The position numbers were made by a program, and so were the translations under genes. Below are positions 7,396 through 16,428 of a DNA stretch of 48,627 nucleotides, one piece after another. Each line of letters begins with the position of its first letter. Positions within the stretch are counted from its first letter, which is position 1. Below the pieces are notes generated by a model. It was not told where the DNA came from. It worked only from the letters and a program-made list of their open reading frames with translations, and ran no database searches. This DNA is from a virus, in IMG/VR virus record IMGVR_UViG_3300008266_000964, positions 1 through 48,627 of that record. One strand, given 5' to 3'.

Positions 7396-7668
7396 ATGAG
7401 TCTCGAAAAAGACATCGCGCCATACGTCGAATCTTATGTCGAAGGTATGTCCCTTCAACAAGCGTTGAACACTGCGATGAAGATGCAGACGTTCCTGGAC
7501 GAAGCCGTTCGGGATCGAGGGGACTTTCTTGCACGTTGGGGCGAGCAGAGCGGAGTGGAAAACGGGACGTATCTGGCGTACATAGTCCGAGAGGATTCAA
7601 TCAAACGGGCGACCGTTGCGCTGCGCGAGGCAATCGTGGCGAAGTTCGGCGGTGAGGTAAAGGCATGA
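7396..7668 (+). CDS. Phage protein of unknown function (90 aa)
   Basis: An acidic, mostly helical 90-residue protein (MSLEKDIAPYVESYVEGMSL...) with predicted helices around residues 5-45 and 60-85. No family recognised. The start at 7396 has AAGGAAAAAGT upstream; an earlier in-frame ATG overlaps the terminase end. It overlaps the next gene by ATGA, so it is translated with the following zinc-finger and methyltransferase genes rather than with structural genes. Confidence 0.75.
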   Translation: MSLEKDIAPYVESYVEGMSLQQALNTAMKMQTFLDEAVRDRGDFLARWGEQSGVENGTYLAYIVREDSIKRATVALREAIVAKFGGEVKA

Positions 7669-8072
7669 GCACGCAGGCAAGTTCAACCGATTTTGACGAT
7701 CAATTCGCCAGCCCACCGCCAGAGTCAGTGCGCATCACGGACGACACGACTCCGCTAACCCAAACGGTTCTTCCGTGTCCGTTCTGCGGGGCGCAAATGC
7801 ACGTCAACGAATCTGGACACCTTGGGCACCCTTCTGCAAAATGCGTCATCGTAGCAATCCTGAATGTTTGCCACGGTTCGCAGGCCGTAAAAGTCGTCCA
7901 AGACAAAACCGGAACCGTCATGCACGTCCTACCCGTGGACGATACCAAACTGCACGAAATGAGTTCGACGTGTCTGTGCATGCCGGCAGTGCGGAGCGTT
8001 CATGGCTTCGGGTACACGGTCGTTCACAACGCTTGGGACGGGCGGGAAGTGTCGGAGAAGTACCATGCCTGA
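7665..8072 (+). CDS. Zinc-finger protein, Lar-like
   Basis: 135 residues with a zinc-binding CPFCGAQMHV knuckle (about residues 38-47) followed by a Cys at about 59 and additional Cys further on, then a C-terminal NAWDGREVSEKYHA. The CPFCG-...-WN.R arrangement is that of the Lar/restriction-alleviation-like small proteins common in phages, where the end often reads as a W-N-R motif. If related, it might reduce host restriction; its direct neighbour is a DNA methyltransferase, which fits. The Lar assignment is by motif only and the protein is longer than typical family members (about 65-90 residues). Confidence 0.6.
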   Translation: MSTQASSTDFDDQFASPPPESVRITDDTTPLTQTVLPCPFCGAQMHVNESGHLGHPSAKCVIVAILNVCHGSQAVKVVQDKTGTVMHVLPVDDTKLHEMSSTCLCMPAVRSVHGFGYTVVHNAWDGREVSEKYHA

Positions 8073-8784
8073 TGCGGACTGGTACGAATTGCATCTCGGC
8101 AACTGCCTGGACGTCATGCCGACGCTCCCGGCTGGCTCGGTTGACATGGTGCTTGCGGATCCGCCATATGGAACGACAGCGTGCAAGTGGGACAGTGTAT
8201 TGCCGTTTGAACCAATGTGGGCCGGAATCAAACACGCGGCGAAGAAGAACGCCGCGATTGTTATGACGGCATCGCAACCGTTCACCTCCGCACTAGGGTT
8301 TTCCAATATCAGCAATCTTCGTTACGCATGGGTATGGAATAAGTCGGCGGCAACTGGTCACCTAAACGCCAAGCGCATGCCGATGTCAGACTGCGAGGAC
8401 GTGCTGGTTTTTTATGAGTCGCAGCCAACATATAACCCGCAGGGTCTTGTTAAATGCAACAAGACAACTAGGCGCGGAGGCAATGGCGGGTGCTATGGCA
8501 AGTCTGGCGCTGAGAACTTTCAAGAGTTCACAAACTATCCACGCCGACTTGTGCGTTTTGATTCGCAGGGAAGGACAGTACACCCCACTCAAAAGCCTGT
8601 CGCCCTGATGGAATACCTCATCAAGACCTATACCAACCCTGGCGACACAGTGCTGGACTTTACGATGGGCAGCGGAACGACCGGAGTTGCATGCATGAAC
8701 ACCGGGCGGAACTTCATTGGGATCGAATTGGACCCAGGCTATTTTGAGATTGCCAAACGGCGAATAGGGGTGGCGCACCTGTGA
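8065..8784 (+). CDS. DNA methyltransferase (N4-cytosine/N6-adenine, beta class)
   Basis: 239 residues. The catalytic motif DPPYGT is at residues 32-37 and the AdoMet-binding motif VLDFTMGSGTTGVA follows near residue 205; catalytic motif before AdoMet motif marks the beta group, which modifies exocyclic amino groups of A or C. The segment HPTQKPVALMEYLI is a hallmark of this group. It overlaps the zinc-finger gene by 8 nt. It probably protects phage DNA against host restriction; no cognate nuclease gene is adjacent, so an orphan enzyme. Target sequence cannot be read from the gene. Confidence 0.92.
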   Translation: MPDADWYELHLGNCLDVMPTLPAGSVDMVLADPPYGTTACKWDSVLPFEPMWAGIKHAAKKNAAIVMTASQPFTSALGFSNISNLRYAWVWNKSAATGHLNAKRMPMSDCEDVLVFYESQPTYNPQGLVKCNKTTRRGGNGGCYGKSGAENFQEFTNYPRRLVRFDSQGRTVHPTQKPVALMEYLIKTYTNPGDTVLDFTMGSGTTGVACMNTGRNFIGIELDPGYFEIAKRRIGVAHL

Positions 8785-8848
8785 CGGTCCCTTGCCCAAC
8801 GGCCAAACCAAATAGAGTCACCGCACTCATTACGGAGGCATTGCGCCC

Positions 8849-10426
8849 ATGGAAATCGATCCAGGCAAAAAGATCAAACTTTCCGAAGAGTACCTCGTCG
8901 GCGTTCGTGAACGCGCATTCTGGCAGGCGGCCTACGACTCGAAGCATACGTTTGCACGCGGGCTCGATGCGGACAATCACCCCATCCTGCCGAAGTACGA
9001 AAAAGAGCGGGAACCAGATTACATTTTCCGCACGAGAACCTCTATCAGCCGTCCGTTCACCCGGTCGGTGATTGGTGCGTATTACAACCGGGTGGCCAGG
9101 GCGCCAATCGTTCGCCAAGTGGGCAGTGCGGACTACGAAGCGTTTGTGTCCGACTGTGATGGCCTGGGCACCACGTTGACAACTTTCATGCATAAAGCGT
9201 TGAAGAAGTCTCAGATTCGCGGAAAAGAGTTTATCCTTTGCGACTCCACCGTTGACCCTCGGGTGCAGGTCGTAACCGTTGCGGATCAGCAAGCCATAGG
9301 CGCAAGATTGGTTTTGGTCGCCATCGATGCGGATTGCGTGCTGGAGTACAACCTTTACCGTGGCGTCGTGCAAAATGCTGTGATTCTGATGGAAGACATC
9401 AAGGGCGTGAAGTTTCTGTTTGTTGTCACGCCCACCTACACCCAGCGTGTCGAAGTCGATCAGGAAGAATTCAAAAAATCTTCCCCAGAGTTTTTGGTAA
9501 CCAGCATAGGTCCGATTGTCCTCCACAAGTATGGCGCATGCCCGCTCATCAAATTGGAACCGCTTGAAGGATATTCCCAATCCGGTTCCGTGGCGGAAAG
9601 CCAGAAGCGTATTTGCGGTCTGGAATCGATGGAATACTTGGAGTACGCTCACGCGACGTTCACGACCTGGGCATTCTTGGGTGTTGACCCTGAACAGTTG
9701 AAGCAGATTCAGGAAGTCGGCGCGGGCATCGCTATCGCAATCCCGCCTAGTGCGGGGACCAATGACATTCCCGAGATGGCGAAACTCGGAGCTGATCCGG
9801 CCCAGTCGGCCAGCCTCCGTTCGGCCTACGACAAAGAAGTCAAAGAACTTTACCGCGCTGCCGGCCTGAGTCCGGGGAATCCCACCGACGCGGGCACCCC
9901 AGAGTCAGGCATTGCGAAGGCGTTCCGTGTCGATGAAGTCGATGCCATCTTGGCGACCATTTCTTCGTGCGGAGGCGATGCGGAAAACCGCGCCACCAAA
10001 CTGCTTGCCAACGCAAAAGCCTTTTCATTTCCAGGAAAAGCGCGTTGGCCAGAAACCTTCGATTCTCCTTCACTCATCCAAGAACTCGAAGCAGTCTTGC
10101 GCGTCTGGGAAAGCAATCTGCCCGACACCCTGCGGAGAGACGCTGCCAGGCGGTACATGTCGGCTCGGCGGCCCCTCCTGTCACCTGAAGAAACGGCGAA
10201 GATGGAGAAGGAACTCCAGACTGTTCCCGTCAATCGGCTGCCCGCAGATGACGACATGGACGGCCAGGACGATCCTAAAGATCCCGAAGACGGAGACGAC
10301 CCTGACGACAAATCGGATGAACCTGCGCCGGCCACTGCGGCAAAAGGTAAAAAGCGGAAAACCGCGCCCAAGACAGGCCGCATAGGTATCCGATCGTTCT
10401 CGGACGGCAGCCAGCATCAAACTTGA
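8849..10426 (+). CDS. Portal protein
   Basis: 525 residues. The location between terminase and scaffold/capsid genes, the length, and the internal layout (mixed N-terminal part; a central stretch with TTWAFLGVDPEQL; a long C-terminal helical region; an acidic tail from about 470 such as DDDMDGQDDPKDPEDGDD followed by basic KGKKRK) fit a portal, the dodecameric channel at the capsid vertex through which DNA enters. The motif GIAKAFRVDEVDAIL resembles the region where portals carry a conserved E-(A/S)G-like helix. The start has a good RBS (CGGAGG). Sequence-level homology is not obvious by eye, so the call leans on synteny. Confidence 0.8.
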   Translation: MEIDPGKKIKLSEEYLVGVRERAFWQAAYDSKHTFARGLDADNHPILPKYEKEREPDYIFRTRTSISRPFTRSVIGAYYNRVARAPIVRQVGSADYEAFVSDCDGLGTTLTTFMHKALKKSQIRGKEFILCDSTVDPRVQVVTVADQQAIGARLVLVAIDADCVLEYNLYRGVVQNAVILMEDIKGVKFLFVVTPTYTQRVEVDQEEFKKSSPEFLVTSIGPIVLHKYGACPLIKLEPLEGYSQSGSVAESQKRICGLESMEYLEYAHATFTTWAFLGVDPEQLKQIQEVGAGIAIAIPPSAGTNDIPEMAKLGADPAQSASLRSAYDKEVKELYRAAGLSPGNPTDAGTPESGIAKAFRVDEVDAILATISSCGGDAENRATKLLANAKAFSFPGKARWPETFDSPSLIQELEAVLRVWESNLPDTLRRDAARRYMSARRPLLSPEETAKMEKELQTVPVNRLPADDDMDGQDDPKDPEDGDDPDDKSDEPAPATAAKGKKRKTAPKTGRIGIRSFSDGSQHQT

Positions 10427-10471
10427 AAATAAGTTTTCGACTCCCCACCAACCCTTGAAAGGAAGGATTTT

Positions 10472-11107
10472 ATGAAGACCGTTGACATCGACGGCGTCAC
10501 TATCGAAGTTGCGGACGATGCCGTAGCGGAGAAGTTGATCGCCAAACGCCAAGAGGCCAAGGAGCAAATCCGAAACCAAGCGGCAGAACTCGCAACCATC
10601 CGTGAAAAATTGGCGGCCATCGACAAAGAGAAGGCCGATCAACTCGAAGCGGAAAAGGTCAAGTCGCTCACGGAAAAGAAGAAGTTCGACGAGGCCCTTG
10701 CCACAGTCAAGTCTTCGACCGAAACCAAATTGAAGACCTTGGCCGAATCTTTTCTCCACGCGGAACTCAAGTCCAAAGTTGCGTCGAATCCTGAGATCGT
10801 ACCCAGTGCGGTCGAGGACGTTGTCTCGCTCATCCGAGGGGCTTGCACGTTTGATTTAGACGCTAAGGTTGTGCGTGTGATGGATGGGTCTTCGCCGAAA
10901 ATTGGCGATGACGGTCAACCTGTGAACGTGGACACGTTCATTGCAAACACGTTGGCTGCCCGTCCCCACTTCCGAAAAGCGACTGCAACCACTGGATCTG
11001 GTGGCGCGTCAGGAGCAGGCGGAACGCAGGTTGGACAGACACCTTCTCAGGAAGCGTTCCTGGCGATGTCTCCGACTCAACGCGCCGCCTCTCTCAAGAA
11101 AACCTAA
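10472..11107 (+). CDS. Capsid scaffolding protein
   Basis: 211 residues with a strongly predicted coiled coil over roughly residues 18-90 (KLIAKRQEAKEQIRNQAAEL, then KLAAIDKEKADQL), a smaller ordered middle part and a flexible Gly/Ala/Ser-rich C-terminal tail ending SLKKT. Internal scaffolds typically have this charged helical make-up and sit between portal and major capsid genes, as here. No protease motif is visible, so removal of the scaffold may not depend on a fused protease. RBS GAAAGGA precedes the ATG. Confidence 0.8.
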   Translation: MKTVDIDGVTIEVADDAVAEKLIAKRQEAKEQIRNQAAELATIREKLAAIDKEKADQLEAEKVKSLTEKKKFDEALATVKSSTETKLKTLAESFLHAELKSKVASNPEIVPSAVEDVVSLIRGACTFDLDAKVVRVMDGSSPKIGDDGQPVNVDTFIANTLAARPHFRKATATTGSGGASGAGGTQVGQTPSQEAFLAMSPTQRAASLKKT

Positions 11108-11177
11108 GAGTATTAGGGGTTCATGGGATGGTGGCTAACCACCTTCCTCTTGGAGTCCCATCCCATGGCCAATACTC
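11108..11177 (+). promoter_or_regulatory. Predicted leader RNA structure enclosing the capsid start codon
   Basis: Nested inverted repeats: GAGTATT (11108-11114) pairs with AATACTC (11171-11177), and CATGGGATGG (11122-11131) pairs with CCATCCCATG (11158-11167), which contains the capsid ATG at 11165. Inside, GGTGG-CTAA-CCACC (11130-11143) can form a small alternative hairpin that shares two bases with the large stem. The RBS GGAG (11152-11155) sits in the loop region. The start codon would be paired in the closed form, suggesting translational control of the most abundant virion protein. Confidence 0.65.
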
Positions 11178-12319
11178 TCACTTCCCTCGCCCAAACCCTT
11201 TACCGCGCCTATCTCGAAGTTCCGATGGAAGCCACTGGCTTCTTGGATTCCTTGGGCGCTAACTGGAATGCTGAAGCCGTCGGCGTCGGCGCTTCCGTCC
11301 GCGTTCCCGTCATCACTCCCCGTGCCGTTGAGTCAGTTCCCACTGCGGGCATGACCTGGACAGCCGGCTCGGATTCCACCACTTCCACTCGCGAGTTCAC
11401 TCTGTCTGGCGTCGCCCAGTACAGTTTCAACATGACCGCTGAGGAAGAGAAATACCTCTCCATTCCTGAAAACACCAACGCGATGGAAATGCTCCGCTTG
11501 AACATGGAGCAAGGCAAGCGCGTCATCCGCAACACCATCGAAGCCGCTGTTGGCGTCGCCCTCAACGCGGCAGCCAGTCGCGCAATCGGCACCGCTGCAA
11601 CCGCGCCTTTCGCCAGTGACATCACTCTGCTGAACGAAGCCATTCGCCAACTCCAGGTGAACGGTGCGGGCGACTCCGCTCGCGTCGGCATCCTCGACTT
11701 CAATGCCGGGTACAATCTCCGCAGTATCGCTCAACTCCAGAAGATGAACGAATCGGGCGGCGACCTGGTCCGCAGCGGCACGATTGGCCGTTTGGCCGGT
11801 ACGACCCTGTTGGAATCCGCCAACATCACCTCGCACACCAAAGGCGCCGCCACTGGCACCTTGGTCAACGCGGGATCCGGTTTGGCCATCGGCACAACCA
11901 CTATCCCCTACGACACCATGACCGTGAACACCACCGGCATTAAAGCCGGCGACGTGATCACCTTCGCTGGCGACACGACCTACAAGTACGTTGTCAAGAC
12001 TGGTGCGACCGCCACATCTGGTAACATCGTCATCCAGGAACCTGGTCTGCGCGTTGCCATCGCGGACGACAATGCTATCACCGTTACCGCTTCGCATGTC
12101 GCCAACATCGTTGCCACGCCCTGGTCCACCAAGATCATCGCTCGCCCCTTGGCTCAACCCCAGTCACCCGCTGTCGAGCAGATCGTGCTGTCCGATGAAA
12201 AGGGCTGGAGTTGCAACCTGATCCGCGTTGTTGGCGACCAGATGGCTAGTTGGTACATGCGCGTTGCCTACGGCGCGTTCGTGCCCAACCCATTCGGCGT
12301 CATCAAGATCATGGGTTGA
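11165..12319 (+). CDS. Major capsid protein (P22-coat-like)
   Basis: 384 residues, beginning MANTLTSLAQTLYRAYLEVP. The early segments GASVRVPVITPR, EFTLSGVAQYSFNMT and a long helix MLRLNMEQGKRVIRNTIEAA match the layout of P22-type coat proteins (HK97 fold), and the C-terminus AYGAFVPNPFGVIKIMG is typical of their last strand. An inserted beta-rich domain (about 220-330, with LVNAGSGLAIGTTTIPYDTM) resembles the extra domain of that family. The codon choice is more uniform (C-ending) than in flanking genes, as expected for a highly expressed gene. The start at 11165 follows GGAG; an earlier ATG at 11123 would be in the leader structure. Confidence 0.87.
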   Translation: MANTLTSLAQTLYRAYLEVPMEATGFLDSLGANWNAEAVGVGASVRVPVITPRAVESVPTAGMTWTAGSDSTTSTREFTLSGVAQYSFNMTAEEEKYLSIPENTNAMEMLRLNMEQGKRVIRNTIEAAVGVALNAAASRAIGTAATAPFASDITLLNEAIRQLQVNGAGDSARVGILDFNAGYNLRSIAQLQKMNESGGDLVRSGTIGRLAGTTLLESANITSHTKGAATGTLVNAGSGLAIGTTTIPYDTMTVNTTGIKAGDVITFAGDTTYKYVVKTGATATSGNIVIQEPGLRVAIADDNAITVTASHVANIVATPWSTKIIARPLAQPQSPAVEQIVLSDEKGWSCNLIRVVGDQMASWYMRVAYGAFVPNPFGVIKIMG

Positions 12320-12334
12320 TCTTAAAGGTTCGGA

Positions 12335-12366
12335 GGTGGCGTTGGCCCTCGCGGGTCAGCGCCACC
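12335..12366 (+). terminator. Strong hairpin after the capsid gene
   Basis: GGTGGCG (12335-12341) pairs with CGCCACC (12360-12366) and the inner TTGGCCC pairs with GGGTCAG through G-U pairs, giving about 14 bp with a TCGC tetraloop. It lacks a U-tract, so it may be an RNA-stabilising 3' hairpin or a partial terminator that raises capsid mRNA relative to downstream genes. Confidence 0.55.
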
Positions 12367-12492
12367 GACAACCCGATTCGTACCCTCGCCTTTTGTGGGC
12401 TTGTTGGTTGCGCCAGAGATCGAGCGGATGGTTTTCCTCCTTTCTCATTCGTCGCGGACTGGATCGGCTGATAAGCCCACTTTGGAGTGCGC

Positions 12493-13203
12493 ATGATCCC
12501 AGGGGAAACTCTTTATCTCGCGGTCAGAGTCACGGACGCCAACGGCGCGGCAGTGACGGGTCTGACTGTGGGGTCGTTTTCAAACGTGACCACTCAGGGT
12601 CCGAACGTAGTCACCATGACCTTTTCGGCAGTTGTCGAAGTGGGATCCAATGGCGACTACATTCTGACCGCTACCGCCCCGGCAACACCCGGCCAACTTT
12701 GCATTCGGCTTTTCAGTTCAACGCGGACCATGACTCCTCCGATGTATGTCGGTGAAATTGAGTCGAACGATTTTGATACGATCGCCTCCGCAGTCATCAG
12801 ACCTACGGTGTCAGTCATTGACCCTGCGTCGCAGTATGCGGTACAAAACTTGGTAATGACCGCGTATCGGTACACCCCCCTTTCCATTGTGTTTTCCTCG
12901 ACCACAGACTTTAGCGCCTGGAACAACTTCAGATTCAACGTGTGGGACGCTCGGCGCACGGGCAGCATTTACACCTTGGCGGTATCCACTCCGTCTGCAC
13001 CCGTCAATGGAGTTTCCACATTCTCCGTCGTCATCCCAGAAAACGCAGCATTCTTTTCTCGCATCGATGCCGTTGTAACCGCAGGGCAGTCGCAGTTGGC
13101 GTTGGTGTACGATCTGGTCGGTGACGAGGCGGCCACGTCTTCCAAGTCCCGCACGGTTGTCGCTGGCGCATTGAACCTCCAGGCGAACGTAGGTGCCGCA
13201 TGA
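12493..13203 (+). CDS. Virion structural protein with Ig-like N-terminal domain
   Basis: 236 residues. The first 95 residues read as an immunoglobulin-like beta sandwich ([20 protein letters not shown] and a Tyr-containing [10 protein letters not shown] strand), a pattern shared with phage decoration and upper-baseplate proteins; the second half (from about 100) is also beta-rich and unassigned. The start at 12493 has GGAG at a good distance. It overlaps the next gene by ATGA. Lying next to the capsid gene it may decorate the head or anchor the fibre encoded downstream. Confidence 0.6.
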   Translation: MIPGETLYLAVRVTDANGAAVTGLTVGSFSNVTTQGPNVVTMTFSAVVEVGSNGDYILTATAPATPGQLCIRLFSSTRTMTPPMYVGEIESNDFDTIASAVIRPTVSVIDPASQYAVQNLVMTAYRYTPLSIVFSSTTDFSAWNNFRFNVWDARRTGSIYTLAVSTPSAPVNGVSTFSVVIPENAAFFSRIDAVVTAGQSQLALVYDLVGDEAATSSKSRTVVAGALNLQANVGAA

Positions 13204-14297
13204 GCCTAATTCCTGTGTCTGCGGACAACGGCACGATCCCAGACGGAGCGGTCACAAACTCTAAACTCGCCGACATGGCTGAAGCGACGATCAAGGGTCG
13301 TGCGGCCAGCGCGGGTGCCGGCGACCCACAAGACCTATCGGCAGCGCAGGTCCGCACGACCCTGGGTCTGGTTATCGGCACCAACGTCCAGGCCCAGGAT
13401 GCAGAACTTCAGGCAATCGCAGGTTTAACCAGCGCGGCAGACAAACTACCGTATTTCACAGGGGCAGGAACGGCATCGCTCACGGACATCACTGCCGCAG
13501 GCCGAGCAATTTTGGACGATACGAATGCCGCAGCGCAAAGGGCGACCTTGGATGTTCCTGGGCTCAACACCGCCAATACCTTCACCGGCATCCAAACCGT
13601 CCAGGCCGCAGCAACCCAAGACGCAATCAAAATCGCAGGACGCACAGGCGGAACGTCTTCATATGCTGTCACGATCACACCGTTGGCATTATCCGCAAAT
13701 CGAAACCGCTCGGAACCCGACGAAGATGGAACGTATGCCCTTCGCGGTGCAAACACGTTCACATCAACTCAAACTGTATCGATTGACGGCGAAAAAGCAC
13801 TCGACATTACGGGTGGTGCCACCGGCACGTTTGGACGTTTCGTCACGGCTAATCGTACGCTTGGCTCATCAAGTATTTCATCATTTTGTCAGTGCGCGTA
13901 TTGGTGGATGACTACTCCAACCGTTTTCTCTTCGTCTAACGAAATGAATGTTTTTGAGATTGCACTCCGTGCTGGAACAGCCGGTGGTGGTGGATCGGCA
14001 GGAACCATTGCGATTGGATCGTGCATCAATGCTAGTATCCAGGTTGCAAACTCTGTAGCTGTAACCACAGGATATGTTTTCAGGGCTGTGTCAAATGCAG
14101 CGACAACGAAATGGGCGTTCTATGCAGACGTTGCTGCTGGCAAGTCATATTTTGGTGACGGGGTTATCGTCCCGCTAATAACTCCAGCGAGCGCAACTGC
14201 CGCAGGAGTCGCCGGTGAAATCTGCTGGGACGAAAACTACATCTATATCTGCACAGCAACAAACACCTGGAAGCGCGTTGCAATAGCAACGTGGTAA
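13200..14297 (+). CDS. Fibre-like virion protein
   Basis: 365 residues. The N-terminal part is built of short fibre-type repeats ([36 protein letters not shown]) typical of trimeric phage fibres, the middle is Ser/Thr/Gly-rich, and the end ([20 protein letters not shown]) is a widespread C-terminal motif of phage fibre and head-fibre proteins. Its place among head genes, well before the tail genes, favours a head- or neck-attached fibre. ATGA coupling to the Ig-like protein suggests the two assemble together. Function in host adsorption is inferred. Confidence 0.7.
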   Translation: MSLIPVSADNGTIPDGAVTNSKLADMAEATIKGRAASAGAGDPQDLSAAQVRTTLGLVIGTNVQAQDAELQAIAGLTSAADKLPYFTGAGTASLTDITAAGRAILDDTNAAAQRATLDVPGLNTANTFTGIQTVQAAATQDAIKIAGRTGGTSSYAVTITPLALSANRNRSEPDEDGTYALRGANTFTSTQTVSIDGEKALDITGGATGTFGRFVTANRTLGSSSISSFCQCAYWWMTTPTVFSSSNEMNVFEIALRAGTAGGGGSAGTIAIGSCINASIQVANSVAVTTGYVFRAVSNAATTKWAFYADVAAGKSYFGDGVIVPLITPASATAAGVAGEICWDENYIYICTATNTWKRVAIATW

Positions 14298-14306
14298 GGA
14301 ACAACC

Positions 14307-14666
14307 ATGCGCGGAAAATACGACCAAATCGAAGCCGATGGGCAGACCCGCACGCGTAGCCAAAAGCAAACGGCGGTCACCCCCTCCGGCGGCATTCCGT
14401 CTATCGAAATCTGCGAGCAAGAAATGGTAAAAATCGCCGGAAATGGCGAAGTGGTCTTGCGCGAAACCCCTGCATTTTCAGTGAACCTCACTCCGACAAG
14501 ACTGGCAAAAACATTCCCACTGAGAAACCCTGTGGACGATTCTCTGCTCGGCCAGACGGTTGACGGAAACCAAGCAATGGCGTTTTACTACAGTTTTATC
14601 CGCGACTGCCAACTCGAACGTGACGCATTGGCGGAGCAACCAATCGTACTCGAAGGAGCCGAGTAG
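14307..14666 (+). CDS. Phage protein of unknown function (119 aa)
   Basis: 119 residues, basic near the start (MRGKYDQIEADGQTRTRSQK) and acidic at the end (PIVLEGAE). The central part VRETPAF-like beta segments suggest a compact domain but no family was recognised. RBS AAGGAAC precedes the ATG. Its stop TAG overlaps the GTG start of the next gene by one base. It lies between fibre-like and membrane genes. Confidence 0.7.
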   Translation: MRGKYDQIEADGQTRTRSQKQTAVTPSGGIPSIEICEQEMVKIAGNGEVVLRETPAFSVNLTPTRLAKTFPLRNPVDDSLLGQTVDGNQAMAFYYSFIRDCQLERDALAEQPIVLEGAE

Positions 14667-15103
14667 TGGATCCTCTTCTCGCAAAAACCATATTCGACGT
14701 TGGCTTCACCGTCGTGTGCGGTGCCGTCGTTATCTTCCTTTTGGTCCTGCTGTTCCGCAAGTTCCTGCTGAACGCGAACGCAGACCGCAAGGACTTATTC
14801 GACATGCTCCAACGGCAGATCGACAGCCAACAATGCCAGATCGTCGAACTCACTCGCGAAGTGCGAAAGCTGCGGGAAGATAAAGATAAGTGGTTCCATC
14901 GCACGCTGGAAGTCCAAGAACGTCTGTCGGACGTGTTGGTCAGCGTCGTCCAGATGGGAACCTGGTGTAAAAATGGCCGTCATGGTGATCCGCCAAAGGG
15001 TCCGACCGAATCCGATTTTTTCACACCTCCGATGGATTGCGACGTGTCAACCTGTAGCGCCCCTGCGGTAGAACGATTTCGAGACAAAGCGTGTGGTTTG
15101 TAA
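14666..15103 (+). CDS. Membrane protein with coiled coil (possible lysis/injection role)
   Basis: 145 residues with a GTG start inside TAGTG. One transmembrane helix (VGFTVVCGAVVIFLLVLLF, about residues 12-30), then a predicted coiled coil (RKDLFDMLQRQIDSQ through VRKLREDKDKW, about 40-75) and a soluble tail with several Cys. The layout N-anchor plus periplasmic or cytoplasmic coiled coil resembles inner-membrane spanins, and the next gene encodes a lipoprotein-like protein, which would be the expected partner. However, both could equally be virion membrane-interaction proteins; the evidence is topological only. Confidence 0.55.
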   Translation: MDPLLAKTIFDVGFTVVCGAVVIFLLVLLFRKFLLNANADRKDLFDMLQRQIDSQQCQIVELTREVRKLREDKDKWFHRTLEVQERLSDVLVSVVQMGTWCKNGRHGDPPKGPTESDFFTPPMDCDVSTCSAPAVERFRDKACGL

Positions 15104-15205
15104 GGCTCCTTCGATGTTTGCACATTTTGCACCGCAGGCGCTTGCGGAAGATTTCGTTTTTCCACACCGATCCCAACAGCCAACGACTTCGTAAGAGGAG
15201 ATAAT

Positions 15206-15721
15206 ATGCGAGCAACCTTCATCAGTCTTTTCCTTGGGTGGGCGATCGCCCTTGCGGTCCTGGCCGGGTGCTTCGGCTATCGCGTTCCTGTCCAGGTCGT
15301 CCAGGTTCCTTCAGATCAGCCCGTTGTCGTTGCTGCCGTCGGAACAGTGGAAATGGTGCCGGCCACCGCCACCCAGCCAGCGATTGCGATTATGAACCCC
15401 AGGGTGATGGATCCGGCTAAGGTTGGCCCATTGCCGGAGCCGCAGCCTGCGCCAGAGGGAGGCGGCTGGTTGCAGACCATTCTGATCGGCGCCGTTGCGA
15501 TCCTATTTCCCGCAGCGGTCCCGTTCGTTCGCGGATTCCTCCAATACCGCGCAGCGTTTGCGAACGTGATCGGATCAGTCCAAGCGGTCAAGGACGCTTT
15601 ACCTGCGCAATATCGTGATAGGGTAAATGCCACGTTGGCAAGTTCACAGTCAAAATCAACCAGTGACCTTGTCAACAAGGTCAAAGTCAAGGCCAAAAAG
15701 CCTACAGGAGTCCAGCCATGA
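15206..15721 (+). CDS. Lipoprotein-like membrane protein
   Basis: 171 residues. The N-terminus has a lipoprotein signal peptide (helix FLGWAIALAVLAGC with a lipobox-like LAGC; Cys near residue 22), a Pro/Val-rich linker (about 25-85) and a second hydrophobic segment LQTILIGAVAILFPAAVPFV (about 90-109), then a basic tail ending KAKKPTGVQP. A lipobox protein beside a TM-coiled-coil protein suggests an outer/inner membrane spanin-like pair, although the second TM segment is atypical. RBS GAGGAG is strong. Coupled to the next gene by ATGA. Confidence 0.6.
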   Translation: MRATFISLFLGWAIALAVLAGCFGYRVPVQVVQVPSDQPVVVAAVGTVEMVPATATQPAIAIMNPRVMDPAKVGPLPEPQPAPEGGGWLQTILIGAVAILFPAAVPFVRGFLQYRAAFANVIGSVQAVKDALPAQYRDRVNATLASSQSKSTSDLVNKVKVKAKKPTGVQP

Positions 15722-16314
15722 ATCCCATCTCATTCCTCGCCCGCGTGCTTATGGCCGTCTCCAAGGCCGCCAAAGGCATTCGCAGCGCATGCGCCGCCAC
15801 TGCAACCGCAGCGGTCGCCTTGGTCGCCCGTGCGTGCTTGCACGAGACCTTCGTCGCCCCCTTCTTCAGATACGATGTCACTTGCGTTGGATCTGATGGT
15901 GCGGTCAAATGGACCGAAGGGTTCCGCAACGTCGTCACCACTGTCGGCAAGAATGACCTGCTCGATAAGTATTTCAAAGGCTCGGCTTACACTGCGGCAT
16001 GGTATCTTGGCCTGAAGGGCACGGGGACTGCGGTCGTGGGCGACACGTTGGCAAGTCATTCAGGTTGGTCTGAAGTCAACCCATATTCCGGCAACCGTCC
16101 AGCCATTACGTTCGGCACGTCGTCTGCCGGCAGCAACACGGCCACCGCAGTCTCGTACTCGATCACGGGCTCCGCTACCGTCGCCGGCGCATTCGTTGCA
16201 TCTGCAAATACCGGAACCAGCGGCACCCTCTATAGTGCTGGTGATTTCAGTGCGAGTCGATCGGTTCAGGACGGAGACACTTTGAACGTTACGTTGACGG
16301 TTTCCTTTACCTGA
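15718..16314 (+). CDS. Virion-associated protein of a widespread phage family
   Basis: 198 residues. After a basic hydrophobic N-terminus (to about 45) the protein has a conserved-looking core: AWYLGLKGTGTAVVGDTLAS, then NRPAITFGTSSAGSNTATAV and GTLYSAGDFSASRSVQDGD, ending LNVTLTVSFT. I recall these segments from many phage hypothetical/structural proteins, usually near fibre or tail genes; the exact role is not known to me. The N-terminal extension could be a membrane or packaging signal. Possibly a fibre or capsid appendage. Confidence 0.65.
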   Translation: MNPISFLARVLMAVSKAAKGIRSACAATATAAVALVARACLHETFVAPFFRYDVTCVGSDGAVKWTEGFRNVVTTVGKNDLLDKYFKGSAYTAAWYLGLKGTGTAVVGDTLASHSGWSEVNPYSGNRPAITFGTSSAGSNTATAVSYSITGSATVAGAFVASANTGTSGTLYSAGDFSASRSVQDGDTLNVTLTVSFT

Positions 16315-16428
16315 TTCTGGTTCTGACTGGGATTGTCGGCATCGCAGGCCGTTACGGCTGGCAATACCTGGTCCACCACCGCCGCAACCAAAGTCGGTTC
16401 TGGCAACGCAACTTAAAGGAGACACATC

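Noticed and set aside
8714-9652. Antisense frame of 312 codons opposite the portal gene start
   Set aside because: Overlaps two well-supported sense genes, no RBS, unusual composition.
11333-12157. Long antisense open frame (274 codons) within the major capsid gene
   Set aside because: The capsid gene is unambiguous on the other strand; the antisense frame arises from its regular C-ending codons and has no RBS or protein-like features.
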